DNA of 64,000 nucleotides from assembly GCA_037042185.1 (NCBI GenBank), contig JAXQJY010000031.1:2480001-2544000 (forward strand). Direction: 5' to 3'. Shown piece after piece: positions 46,043 to 56,701 of the stretch (within the stretch, counting starts at the first letter, position 1; every line of letters starts with the position of its first letter). The notes beneath the pieces are model-generated. The model was not told the DNA's origin. It made no database searches and saw nothing but the letters and a program-made list of their open reading frames with translations. Source of the DNA: Sordariomycetes sp. S80-01Y. Taxonomy: Eukaryota > Ascomycota > Sordariomycetes. The position numbers were made by a program, and so were the translations under genes.

Positions 46043-48899
46043 AAATGTAGGGGCATCGGGAACTCTGTCTGAAAATGGCTATAAGTAGTTGTAAAGTGTA
46101 AGGAAAGGAATGCCTGACTAAGGATGAAGGACCATCTAATAATATTTCAAGGAAACCGAACCTGCACGATTCCAGCAGGCCACTTGTTCATTTTCTCACC
46201 GTCCCTCACCTCCTTCCTACCGCGTCATGCTCCCAAGAGTAGAAACGCCATACATCGGTTACTGGGGTCAATGAGTCCTGACTGGTCGATTCCTAATGTA
46301 TGGCCCTAAGCTACGCCAGGTTAAGATAAAATCGGGTGCTCCATACAGTTTTATCCTACCAGGCGCTGAATATAGGCGGGTGAACATGTCTACTTAAACT
46401 CGGTTCGTATGCCATAATATAGACAAACATGGTATTTGCCACATCATTGTTGGTTCCTAAGTTCGACCAAGTGGTAACCTTAGGATGTAAGCTCAGGGCA
46501 TTAATAATCTACGCCACACGCTACCTAGGCAACTATGGTTAATCACTCTAGATTAGATTATATATATATTAATATAGGGAGAAAGACGCATTGACCTTCA
46601 TGTGTAAAATTTGCCAGACGATATTTAAACTTATTCCTTACTATATGCGTCGGTGCTCTAAGGATCTAAGCAGCGACCTAGGCAGCTCTAGCTCCATATC
46701 TTATTATTCGCCGTATACCCTCTAATAGATATAATATATATTAATACTTCGCTTAGAGGCCCGGGAGCTTTTCTAGTTAAGGATAACAGTATGCTATCTC
46801 AAAGAGGCCTTTTAGCATATTTAAGGAAGATATCCTAGCTGTACGCCGTACGATAAACGCAATCTTTGCATTTAGATCACTGCCTTTAAACAATGATGCC
46901 CTATATAAGTACCGGAGAGAAACATAAGCAGTTTAGCGACAGCCGTACTCGCATCGATGAAGTAAATTCAGGCTGCTGAACGCCTAACTATCGAGTTTCT
47001 TCGGCCGTTCTTCCGGACCGTGCCACTGCGTCCCAATATTAGGCTGAACATTGAGTTCTTGGCAATCATCGTAGCTAGTGAGTTGGACCATAGAGCTGTT
47101 CCGCCATGCCTTGTCTTCCCCTTGACGATAATCCGAGGAAACATTGCCGCTACTATGCTTTAAATCCTGGTCCCAGCTTTGCTACTATTGTAGCGGCCGA
47201 AAAGGGCCTAGCTCTCTAGTCCCTCATCCGTGGCCGCAGGTATCGCTGCCTCAACCAGTCCCGCTGCTCTCTGGCCTTCAAGAACCCAGATCCCAGCTGC
47301 GTGGCTTAAAAGGTCTTGGACTTTCCGGCAGAGAGCTTCTACATTTGAATACGGCACTAGCTGGTCCAGAAACCTGCAAGAATAGTTGGCAGCAGTCATG
47401 GCTGCATCAACAGCTACCTCCAAGTCCTAACCATGTAGCTGTGTGGTGACCTGATGACGATATATTAGACTAGGTGCTACCGAGAATGAGACCTCGTCAG
47501 AGCTCTGCATAAGCTTAGACTCGAGTCTTTTCTTTTTTTTTAACCAAGTTGGAGTAGTCCTGGAAGCTGTCTGCGTCTGCCTCTATTTCTTGAGCTTAGC
47601 ATATAAGGGATCAGACCTCTGAGTCCTTGGCTAGGTTTGGATCGTTATGGGCTCACCCTTTGGATTTTTTATGACTACGAGTCTTTTCATTCGCCCCTTA
47701 AACGATTAAAAGTTCGTTTGCCCGAAAATGAAGGAATGGTAACTTGGTCACGACATGTGACAATTGGTCAGGCGGGTATTTATAAAGGAGGCCAGGTCTA
47801 AGGATAACCACCATTCCAAGAGACATCACGCCTGCCGTTGTAGATGTAAATACAATCCTGTACGTGTCAATATAAGACTGGCTTTGGTTGGCCAGGTAGC
47901 CATGAGTCGTTAACCAAGTGGCTCGGAATTCCCGCATATTGAATGATTGTTGGCTCACTCTGATGGGCGCTTGGTCGCATATGCGTGTAGTTGGCCCGCT
48001 GGTGTGGTGCACATGCGAAATGCCGTTCGTGCGTTGCCTCGCAGGCAAATACTGGAATCGGCACTGCACAGTATCATTATGCTTGTTCTACGGTCTTATC
48101 TGAACTCAGGATCTCCGTCCGGCTTTGGGACATTCCTTGAAATAGATACTACGTACGAACAAACCGACTCCTCTGTTCTATCTATACTGTAGATAGTGCA
48201 GACCTCATTGTCACCACAATGTTGATCGCCTGTGTATGTGACAGGCTCTGATCCCAGCTATAGAGACACACCTCGTCGGCCTTTGAGCTTCTTCTGTGGT
48301 GGGAAGATACTCTATCAGTTCTGTGGTTGACAAGAGACTACCCAGATACAGGTTTCTGCAAGACTCCACCGTCGCACACAGCCGCAGCTACTACAATACC
48401 CCAAAAGTCTGTCAGAGAAACCAAGAATATAGTACTCTCAGTCGATTCTAGAAATAAAAGCCAAATAGATTTACCACATGTTTCAAGCGCAGAGCCGTAA
48501 CAGGAGCCACACACCGTCGACTCTAGTGGCTCGTAATAACAATGACCGCGTCACCGGCAAGATTGGTGCGAAAGCGCTCGTTGCAGTGTATTATCCGCTT
48601 AAGGAGCCGATAACAGTCCTTGTTGTACAGCTGAAGATGATGGACTGGTCACACCATCATCTTGGGTTGCGTTGCCACCTTTCAAACTACAGTAACCCTA
48701 AACCCAAATCCTAACCCTAGGAGATATTGGTTAGTACGCTCAATTTCTTCCTCCTCCTGGGCATCCTGCGGAAGATTGCCATCAAGTTTAGTGGTCCTGT
48801 CTTGACTCTCTAAAACCTTCGGCGGCGGCAAGGACTGACGCTTCGTGGCATGGGGTCGAACAATATCATTTTCTTCTATCTGCCTATGGTGTAGCTAGT
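46043..48899. other. Gene-free 2.9 kb with AT-rich patches
   Basis: From about 46320 to 47700 the sequence alternates AT-rich runs (TATATATATTAATATAG near 46560) with more ordinary stretches, suggesting decayed repeats. A 71-codon minus-strand frame (47208-47423) looks protein-like but I cannot assign it to any family. Near its right end is a telomere-like tract. Confidence 0.45.
48691..48720. repeat. Degenerate telomere-like tract (CCCTAA type)
   Basis: The stretch reads as AACCCTAAACCC, then AAATCCTAACCCTAGG: three to four imperfect CCCTAA units, the complement of the fungal TTAGGG telomere repeat. It is too short and degenerate to be a real telomere and lies well inside the window. Confidence 0.55.
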
Positions 48900-49961
48900 T
48901 TAAGCCTTGGTATACGCTTTCTTTATGTTGCTCAACTCCTCTGCAGTCAGCGGGAGGATAGTACCGTGGCGGGGCGTGACTGGGTAGTTGTAGTTGCTGT
49001 TCTTGGCCCAGTTCCCAGATGCTAAATCAGAGGACTCCAGTGGAACGTAGCCGTCTCCACCATACTCATCAACAAGGAGAATATATCTCTCTCCGTTCAC
49101 ATCCCCCGGGTTTGTCTTAAAAATTGATGGCCCTTCGACATCATCCGTGCCAGCATTTTTTCCGATGCAGCTCGCTATCACAGACCAATCCGCGAGATCC
49201 GCCGTAAGAGAAGGGCTGCTCTCCTGCACGATGTCTGCGCAGCCATCAACCGTGGCTTTGGTGAATCGATAGAAGATATCGTTCTCGAAGAAAACGGTCG
49301 AGTCGATTCTACCATGAGGTGGCGCATCCTGCCAGACCTTAGGGGCGCCAAAAGTGACAAAGTCCTTCGTCGTGGCGTACACCATACGTTGGTATTCTGT
49401 CTCTTGGCGCCCAGGGTTCGCCTCGTCATCATAGATACCTGACGCCCAATAGACGACGTACGTCCCTAAGTTCTGGTCATAGTATGCCTCTGGAGCCCAT
49501 GTGTTGCCAAAGTCCTCATCTGAGACAAGCACGTGTCGCTGCTCGGAAAATGTGATCAAGTCGGAAGATTCCCATATTTCCATGTGTAGGCTCCCGTGTT
49601 TCTGCGCCTCCCCCCAGCTTGTTCCGCAGCCAATGCATAAGTCGGTTGCCAGGATGTAAAATTTATCGCCTTCGGCTGACCGCATTACAAAAGGGTCCCT
49701 GAGTCCGCGATCCCCGTTTGATGACGTGAGGATGGGCTGTCCGTCGTTGAGCTCAGAGAAGGAGAGAGCATCGTTGCCGTCACTGGAAGCTAGATAAATT
49801 TGCTCGTCACTGCCAGTGAAGTAGAGGAAAGCATAGCCTTCATATTCAACTTGATAGGACCGGCCGCGAGCTTCTCCGCCCTGTGTCTCGTCGACGACAG
49901 GCGAGGAAGCCGCAAAGACAACGCCGAGTGAAAGTAATAGGATAGGCGAGTAATTTAACAT
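48900..49961 (-). CDS. Secreted GH43-like glycoside hydrolase
   Basis: An intronless 353-residue protein. Residues 1-19 are a signal peptide (hydrophobic ILLLSLGVVFAA). The rest fits the five-bladed propeller of the GH43 group: LRDPF (87-91), whose Asp is the pKa-tuning residue, the blade motif WAPEAYYD (155-162), and VEGPSIFK (275-282), whose Glu276 would be the general acid. The general base Asp of blade 1 is less clear. Family members remove arabinose, xylose or galactose from plant wall polymers; which of these applies cannot be told. The downstream neighbour is a secreted hydrolase on the same strand. Confidence 0.82.
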   Translation of the reverse strand: MLNYSPILLLSLGVVFAASSPVVDETQGGEARGRSYQVEYEGYAFLYFTGSDEQIYLASSDGNDALSFSELNDGQPILTSSNGDRGLRDPFVMRSAEGDKFYILATDLCIGCGTSWGEAQKHGSLHMEIWESSDLITFSEQRHVLVSDEDFGNTWAPEAYYDQNLGTYVVYWASGIYDDEANPGRQETEYQRMVYATTKDFVTFGAPKVWQDAPPHGRIDSTVFFENDIFYRFTKATVDGCADIVQESSPSLTADLADWSVIASCIGKNAGTDDVEGPSIFKTNPGDVNGERYILLVDEYGGDGYVPLESSDLASGNWAKNSNYNYPVTPRHGTILPLTAEELSNIKKAYTKA

Positions 49962-50470
49962 TATGAGACTGTATGTTATGGCAAGGTGTATAATGTATTT
50001 GCGATGGGAAATATACTAACTTAAATAGTTCTTCGATACAGGAACTTTAACCAAGATAGCCATTGCACGCTTGGAATCTTATAAGCGCATCTTCCATTGG
50101 TGTTGCATGCTTGGTGTCCTGTAAGCGCGTCGTTCCCATTAGCGCGGTTCAACATAATTCCCACTTTACGACTGTCGTGTGACGTTTTCGGCTGGATATG
50201 ATTCGGTCGCATAATACAACTGAAAATGCCCCGTATGATGTCAAGCGTCATAAAATCCGCGCGAGGATCAACGCCCCCACAACCCCGCAAATTCCATCTG
50301 AAAAGCATGCAGGACCCACCGAGCTTGTTTCTTTCCCTTGCCGTGTATCACGAACCTGGTAGAAGCCACCTTACAGTACTTGCCGCAATATATCTCTATT
50401 GCGGTCTAATACACATGACCTTTTTGGCTAACCTCCAGGCCGAGTCGCGACACTTTGAAGCTAATCCTGC
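49962..50470. other. Intergenic between two secreted hydrolase genes
   Basis: The 509 bases separate two minus-strand genes and should contain the GH43-like promoter and the hydrolase 3' end. A direct repeat of about 18 bases (GCATGCTTGGxxTCxTxTAAGCGC) appears at about 50066 and 50106. No gene is visible. Confidence 0.45.
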
Positions 50471-51787
50471 TCACCCTAGTGTCTTGTTCAGCCAGGCAAA
50501 CTGGTACCTGTTCCACTCCTGCCCAGCTCCAACTTGGACGTGATATCCAGCTGTTCCATTGAAGAACTTGTAAGTTGCTTTATCGCCCAGTGCCTCTTTG
50601 ACAACCTCCGGCTGGCCAGCGAAAAATCCCTCGAACTCAGAATCGACGACGAGGACGGCTACGTTGATCTTCTCAACAACGTCCTTGAGAGTGTACTGCT
50701 TGAGCGATTCGAGCCATAGGTACGGGGAATGCTGTTTGAAGCACCACAGCCCGTGTCCTAGACCCCAGCGCAAAGCTGTAGGCGCCTGTGGGCTATCCAA
50801 GAGCGGCAAGACGGCCGCGTCAAATTCCTCTTGCTTACCCGCAGCGAGAAGTTCCTTCAGGTCCGGGGTCAGCTGACCGGCGTATCCCTCGTAGACATCC
50901 CACACGCCGCCATTGAGAATAAGAGCCTTGATCCGAGGCTCAAACGCAGCGGCACGAGCGGCTAGATACCCACCCATTGAAACGCCAACAAGGGCCAGCC
51001 GGTCTTCATCGACGAAGCAGCCTTTGCGGTTCATCAACTCGTCGATCACTGGCGTTAGAACCTTCTCCCAATCAGGGATGAAACCAATGTCATCATTGCG
51101 GCGAACCGTGGGCTGCCCTGGCCCTTCGTAGGTCATGACATTCCAGCCACGGGCCAAGGCTGGTACGACGAACGAGTGGTAGGAATCTTCCTGGCTAGCA
51201 TCGTATCCGTTGCCGATAACCAAGGTCGGCCGTTTGACCCCGTCGGCTGCGGCTGTGTACCAGATTGCTTCAATGGTGAAGTTGTCAGTCGGGATTTGGA
51301 TACGTTCGCCAGGAACGGGCAGTGCAGCAAGCGCCTTGTCGAACGCAGCGCGTTGCTCGAGCCAGAAGCTATTGATACGCGGGTCCGTCCAGTTCGCATG
51401 GTTGTAGAAGTCGGCCTGACGGTAGTAGCTCGATGCGGCGAACCAGGCTTCCCGGACGTTCAATGAATCGTATGCGTTGTCCGCATCCTCAGCTTGCTTC
51501 TTGGTGTATTCGGCCAACGCGTGGAAGTTCTCAAGCCAGCTGGTGAAGTTCTCGGCCTTGATGTCTTTCGCTGCGGCCAAGGCGTCGTTGACGTCGCCAG
51601 CCCCGAATATGGTGTTTCCGAGGGTGAAGAGAAGCTCGAAATGGAAGCTTTCATCCTCGCTCAAGAGAATGATGGGATCCTCACGCTCTTTTGACGAAGA
51701 TGATGGCCCAGAGTCGCGGGAGAGAATGGAGCTTGAGGCTACTGTTGCCCCCAGCAGAACAGCGCTGAACAGGCCAGTTGACTTCAT
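50471..51787 (-). CDS. Secreted alpha/beta hydrolase (FrsA/EstA-like)
   Basis: An intronless 438-residue enzyme with a signal peptide (MKSTGLFSAVLLGATVASSS). An N-terminal helical part of about 160 residues precedes the alpha/beta-hydrolase core. The nucleophile elbow is GVSMGG with Ser270, the acid is likely in VVDSEFEG and the His in GYHVQVG near residue 422. The order and length match the FrsA-like group, which includes fungal esterases and C-C hydrolases of small-molecule pathways. Two or more N-glycosylation sites (NFT, NWT) fit secretion. Substrate is unknown. The Zn2Cys6 gene 0.85 kb away on the other strand shares a promoter region with it. Confidence 0.86.
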   Translation of the reverse strand: MKSTGLFSAVLLGATVASSSILSRDSGPSSSSKEREDPIILLSEDESFHFELLFTLGNTIFGAGDVNDALAAAKDIKAENFTSWLENFHALAEYTKKQAEDADNAYDSLNVREAWFAASSYYRQADFYNHANWTDPRINSFWLEQRAAFDKALAALPVPGERIQIPTDNFTIEAIWYTAAADGVKRPTLVIGNGYDASQEDSYHSFVVPALARGWNVMTYEGPGQPTVRRNDDIGFIPDWEKVLTPVIDELMNRKGCFVDEDRLALVGVSMGGYLAARAAAFEPRIKALILNGGVWDVYEGYAGQLTPDLKELLAAGKQEEFDAAVLPLLDSPQAPTALRWGLGHGLWCFKQHSPYLWLESLKQYTLKDVVEKINVAVLVVDSEFEGFFAGQPEVVKEALGDKATYKFFNGTAGYHVQVGAGQEWNRYQFAWLNKTLG

Positions 51788-52636
51788 TTTGAAAGGCGCT
51801 CAAAGTAAGTGTATAGTAGAGAAGATTGGGTAGAGTTGCTGATGATGGTATTGATCACGTTACAATGTTCTCGGCGATGCACTGCCTTTTATCTTCATTT
51901 GCTTGTTCTCGCAATCTGTTCCAGCGAGAGCAAACCACAACCAACCTGCACCTGCACTATGCACCAGCCGTGCATCGAGCCTGTTTGCGATTGGTGTTTT
52001 CCTGGTTGCGCACTCCCAGGAACCATGAAGCTCCCGTGAATAATACCGCGACGACTAGGACGGAAAAGGCAACTTCTTTGCGATTGGTCGCCTTGTAATG
52101 CTCAGCCCCTCTCTAGCTCCAGCCACCCCACGGCTTTCGCAACTCCAATCGCAAACACTGCCATAGGAGCATAGCCCAGCCAATAAGGCTTCCGTCTTAC
52201 TAGCAAGGCAAGTCCGGCAGATGAGAAGGCCTGGACCATCAATTCCTCACTGAATTCCGCAATGAGTCGCTATTATACGTCACCACCTGTCCGAAGGCTA
52301 CCAAACGTGACTAGATCTATGTCACGCGTAGCTACTGTGCTCACGGAGCGACGGAAATCTGCCTTATTGTGTACAAAGGAATTGCGTGCGTGCGCGTTCC
52401 TAATAACCCGTGCTCAGTCCCTGCCAGGGCTTGCTAAGTAACTCCATCGAAGCAACTGTCCAATGCTCCACTTTTCCTCAACTCAACAATCTATGATTCG
52501 TTTGCAACGCAATCTAATTTCCGCATGACGGTATCTATAACTCAACCCTGGATGCAGCGAATCGCAAACAAAACCGGCCGCGTGGCAACTCTCAACCAGA
52601 AGCGACATCGGTCCTCGTGATCATTGCGCAGCAGAC
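51788..52636. other. Divergent promoter region
   Basis: The hydrolase is read leftward and the Zn2Cys6 regulator rightward from this 849 bases. This layout often couples a regulator to its target, but I could not identify paired CGG sites. No further gene is visible. Confidence 0.5.
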
Positions 52637-54235
52637 ATGGTTAACCATGGCCCCTCAAAGGGCTGCTTGACATGTCGCAAACGACGCGTCAAATGCGACG
52701 AGGACAGGCCAAGCTGTCGTGAATGCCTCCGGCTGCGACGGGTGTGTGGAGGTTACGAATCAGAGAAAAAGACAGGCAGGATTCGGTTCAAGAACCAGGG
52801 CACTGGTGCAAGGCTCCTTTCGTCGACATCACGGTTTAGGAGCCCTCGCATGTCGACAACGCCACAAGGGACAAGGAAGGCTGTCATACCAGCAACGATT
52901 ACCCCCAGCGACGAATCACCCGCTGTCTGCTTCTTCCTCATCTCGATCGCGGGCTTAGGACGCAGCTTCCACTCGACCCAGGGCTTCCTGGAGCCTCTTT
53001 TCCCTGTCGTAGCCAAGGAGCATCCGGATTCTGTCCTCTCGACCGTCCTGACCGCAGTGTCAACGAAGCTCTGGAGTTTGTGGAAAACCCCAACAAACAG
53101 CTATCGAACGCCTCATCCTCCGTTTACCAGGGCGTTGGGTCGCCTGCAAGCAGCTCTCAATGATCCCCTCGAGCGGTCAAAGGACAGTACCGTCCTCGGC
53201 GCTATCTTGATGCATTTCTACGAGAGCCTCGCTGCTCGATCGACGCACCAGCGTACCATGCGCGTCCACCAGGACGGCGCTCGTGCATTGCTCGAACATG
53301 GCGCCGGGAGCGTCCCGGAATCGGATTGCCGCGCATACCTGAGGAGCTACCTGCGGCACTGTGATGTGTCGACATATATGGAAGTGCAACCGGACGACAC
53401 CTCGAGCCTGGATGTATGGTTCGATGCGGGGTGGGACGATTCTATGCCAGCTAATCCGAATGCAGTCTTGGACCTGATCGGGCTCTCGATTGCCGATTTG
53501 CAAAAGAGACTGTCCACCTTCATGAGCGGGCTGGCCAAGAATAACCTGGATGTTCTGGCCCTCGCGACTTGGTGGCAGGACGCTTCGTCTGTTGACGCAC
53601 AACTCTTGGATTGGGTTCAGTTGGTGCCGGCCTCATGGCAGCCTTATGCAAAACCCGAAGAAGACACCTTTGCTTACTTCGGGTACTGCGATATATACCC
53701 GACCGTCCAGATTGCCACGATCTGGAATGTATGGCGCGTTTGCCGGCTCATGGTCCTGCGGATGGAGCTCTGTCTGCTTGCTGCAGCGCCCCCCGAGGCG
53801 CTGCAGCAAACCATCTCGATTGCTACCACGGAATACAGTTTCCCAGATCCCAATCGCGGCAGGGAGTTGGTGGATTCCATCTGCCGGTCCATGCCGTTTT
53901 ACCTGGGCAACCGCCAAAATCACGGAGGCATGCGCGACTTAGCGGACCCAGCGATCAGAATCCCCAACTACCACGACCAAGACTTGGACGAAGCCGTGCG
54001 TACGCAGTATCTCCGAGGGGATCAGGCGATGGGTCTCTTCGATTACAAGCGACATATACTGGTTCAAGGCCCTTCGCACGCACTGCTTCACTTGAATAGC
54101 CTGATCAAAGTGCTGTCAAAGGAGGGCGGAGAGCTCATATGTCGTGGGCTGCGTGGGGACCAAGTCGTTTGGATACGGGAACAATTTCTCAGGGTCTGCG
54201 AACTTACTGACCCGGTTAGTCGGTTTAACTGGTAG
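52637..54235 (+). CDS. Zn2Cys6 transcription factor
   Basis: An intronless 532-residue regulator. The binuclear zinc cluster occupies the N-terminus with cysteines 10, 13, 20, 27, 30 and 37 (GCLTCRKRRVKCDEDRPSC then RECLRLRRVC), followed by a basic linker. The remaining 480 residues are helical and fit the fungal-specific regulatory domain, with VLGAILMHFYESLAAR as a typical helix. Such factors bind paired CGG sites in the nucleus. The gene is divergent to the secreted FrsA-like hydrolase and may control it, by position only. A broken SDR fragment lies 50 bases beyond its stop, in the opposite direction. Confidence 0.9.
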   Translation: MVNHGPSKGCLTCRKRRVKCDEDRPSCRECLRLRRVCGGYESEKKTGRIRFKNQGTGARLLSSTSRFRSPRMSTTPQGTRKAVIPATITPSDESPAVCFFLISIAGLGRSFHSTQGFLEPLFPVVAKEHPDSVLSTVLTAVSTKLWSLWKTPTNSYRTPHPPFTRALGRLQAALNDPLERSKDSTVLGAILMHFYESLAARSTHQRTMRVHQDGARALLEHGAGSVPESDCRAYLRSYLRHCDVSTYMEVQPDDTSSLDVWFDAGWDDSMPANPNAVLDLIGLSIADLQKRLSTFMSGLAKNNLDVLALATWWQDASSVDAQLLDWVQLVPASWQPYAKPEEDTFAYFGYCDIYPTVQIATIWNVWRVCRLMVLRMELCLLAAAPPEALQQTISIATTEYSFPDPNRGRELVDSICRSMPFYLGNRQNHGGMRDLADPAIRIPNYHDQDLDEAVRTQYLRGDQAMGLFDYKRHILVQGPSHALLHLNSLIKVLSKEGGELICRGLRGDQVVWIREQFLRVCELTDPVSRFNW

Positions 54236-54285
54236 TGAATCATATGCATACCTTGCAATGAGTCAAAGCAGGGTGTGATATGCAT

Positions 54286-54573
54286 CTACCCGCGATATGC
54301 CTGACCACGCCTTGCCGTCTTGGGCAAAATAACGATGGTGCCGGTCCTTGCCGGGCAGGCCGAGTTGATGATCTCGACCACCGTGGCGCCCTTGGTTCGG
54401 GAGCGGCAGGCAGTGTATACGGCGCCGTTCTTCGAGTACAGGATTTTGGCGAGTTCGAGGTCCACCCCCGCCGTCCCGCCGGTCACGATGAAGACCTTTC
54501 CCTGGAGAGATGGCACATCATTCTCCGTAAAGGTTGGATTGGACGGGAACAATTCCGCCAGACTTCCACCCAT
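54286..54573 (-). pseudogene. N-terminal remnant of an SDR (retinol-dehydrogenase/WWOX-like)
   Basis: From the ATG at 54573 the first ~70 codons match the start of a fungal short-chain dehydrogenase: SLQGKVFIVTGG, then a cofactor loop, LAKILYSKNGAVYTACRS and an Ala/Lys-rich helix. The expected NNAG and YxxxK regions never follow; the frame runs into unrelated residues and stops at 54286. The third glycine of the TGGxxGxG motif is Asp (TGGTAGVD). Normal members have over 300 residues, so this 95-residue piece is a truncated relic, perhaps left by an insertion or deletion beside the regulator gene. Confidence 0.72.
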
Positions 54574-54936
54574 CACACGTGGACCGAATGTGTCGTTAAA
54601 AGAAAAGGAAGAAAAAGGCGCCCGTTACGAAGGACCTGATGGGACATTTAGGAACTTATCAATGTAGGTGCAAGCTTAATTTAAATAGCAGTGACGATAG
54701 GCTATCGAAAATCCTAGTGTACTCGCTTGGCCCCGAATGGAAACCACTTACTCGGCAGTCTCTTTATCGGCCCGTTCAACCAGCCGGGGGAAGTAAAAAA
54801 GCCTAGCGATCTCACCATTCAGATCTATTCACGACCATCCCTAATCATAATCATAATTGTACTGTTAGAGGAATCGAGATGTTTTACTTATCCTTGAAGG
54901 TAAGCGGTAGGTACATTTCCAAACACAGCCTTAAGT
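54574..54936. other. Intergenic
   Basis: The 363 bases lie between the SDR remnant and the 3' end of the HeLo-like gene. They are moderately AT-rich and show no frame or repeat of note. Confidence 0.5.
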
Positions 54937-56444
54937 TCATGCTCTACACTCCTCTAATTTCTGGACTACATCCCAACAAAACATGTTCTGGTTCCGAAGC
55001 CTCTTTACGTTCCACTCGGAGGCCGACGGACTGAGCGTCTCTGTTGATGCCCTTTTGCCCTCATCTATCTTCAAGCAGTGTTCGACGACCACCTTATAGA
55101 CATTGCCAACCCTTTTGGGCAGTGAAGACACCGCACTTTTGATCTTCTCTATGTTCAATGGCATATGAGCATCAGCTGTGTCTTTCCGGCCCTCAACCCT
55201 GGCAAGGGGCATCCACAGTGCAATCTCGAGAAGCACAAGACCAAGACTGTAGATATCGTCCGACGCAGAGTATCGTCTCGGATGCGGACCTTGTACTTCG
55301 GGATGGCGGTAAAGCTGGTTGGTAGATGCCACGGCAGATTGTTCGAGAAAGGTCTCTTCGTCGTAGCCGTCTGGACGGGAGTACCCGAGCCCTAGTAAAA
55401 AGGGTCTCTCGTACTCTGGCTCGTTGTTCCTGACCGATTGAAATATGGCAACGTTGTTAGATCGTATGGACTTGTGAAGCCAACCACTAGAATGAAGCAG
55501 GTTCAGAGTCCTTGATAGCGACAGTGCGATCTTGAAGCGCGTCCCCAGCGCAGGCGTGCTGGAAGATGCGATGAGTTCATGAAGCGTGAAGGGCATATGA
55601 CGAACAACATTATTGGGGTAGTCGAAGGCAAATCCGAAATGCTCGCTCGATGACTGATCAAAGTAGCCGGCGCAAGTCAGGATGTTGAAACCGTCCGGCT
55701 TCTGAGTTCGAGAGCTCATAAGCTCTGCGAGGTGCGAGACACGGCTGCGTAGTATTTGTCGCGCTGTATGACTACCTGACAGCATGCTTGGATGGTAGGA
55801 CTTCCACTCAATAATAACGCGCGTGTCGTTATCCAGATTGGCCAAAGTGCGTTCTCTCGTTGCGTGTCTCGTCGATAGCTGCACCCTCCGCTCGTCGATC
55901 TGCAAAGAACATGACAGCTCGGGCGGACGCGAGGTTTTTTGTTCTTCCTCCAAATCCAGCATTTGGTACGCCTTCTTGAATCGTGCCAACTTGGCGACGT
56001 CGACATATTGCAGAGTCGCGGCAGCAGTGATGAGGTTGTCAAGCTCATCCTTCTCGTTGTCCCTGGCTAGAGCACAAGCCACCGCCTGAAACAGTGTAGA
56101 CTCGCTCTTCTTCGGTAATAGTTGATGCAGAGCATTGTTAAAGTCGGTCAAGTTTCGAATTGTCGCCTCCAAAGATTCGATACTTGCTGAAGCGTCAACT
56201 TGACCGTAAAAGCGACATTTTGACCGGCGTTCTCGATGGAGGCGTTTAAGGAGCATTCGCTCGGACAGGATCGGTATCCCCAGTGTGCACCCCATTGAGC
56301 TAGTCTGGTCTCCTCGATTTGAAATTTGGCCCTCAGTGTTCGAAGATCGCAGTTGTGGCAATTGGCTGTTGAAAAGAGTTTGTACGTTTTGATGCATTCG
56401 ATAAAGAGGGCGAGGACAGATAATCCTACGCCTACGGGTTCCAT
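54937..56444 (-). CDS. HeLo-like / pseudokinase protein
   Basis: The N-terminus (from 56444) has a HeLo-like opening: a hydrophobic helix MEPVGVGLSVLALF, then LRAKFQIEETRLAQWG. The remainder is in another frame up to 54937: a helical linker with SLEATIRNLTDFNNALHQLLP, then a kinase-like fold. In that fold the HRD site reads HKSIRSNN (catalytic Asp absent) and the DFG site reads LGLGYSRP, while YSLGLVLLEIALW keeps the C-lobe helix, so it is a pseudokinase. This layout is a known fungal type related to HeLo cell-death executors. The middle of HeLo looks shorter than in the canonical domain, and I could not settle whether an intron or damage explains the frame change near 56200-56300; exon boundaries are therefore left open. 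Confidence 0.72.
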
Positions 56445-56701
56445 GACCGTCCGCAGACAGCCGTTAGGTATGGCTGGGGCAGTTGTGAAGAGGGGTCAAA
56501 GATGCGCAGTGAATAGGCCAACAGCGAGAAATACGGTGGTGAGCCTTTTGAGGTTGCGCACTCCCTTGGCACAGCCCCAGCAACCCATGTAACGTCAGTG
56601 GTACGGCTGAGATGTTCAGCTCATGCAGCTAGGGGGTGCGGGGGCGGGTATTAATAATAGCCTCCCACTTTCCTTCATTCCGTTATCTTGCACCACCACA
56701 T
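56445..56701. promoter_or_regulatory. Bidirectional promoter region of the HeLo-like and kinase-ankyrin genes
   Basis: Only 257 bases separate the two start codons, which point away from each other. This suggests shared promoter elements and coordinate expression. The sequence is GC-moderate with no clear TATA; individual sites cannot be assigned. Confidence 0.6.

Noticed and set aside
46320-47700. A named transposon family
   Set aside because: AT-rich patches suggest decay, but I found no terminal repeats, transposase or reverse-transcriptase motifs to name one.
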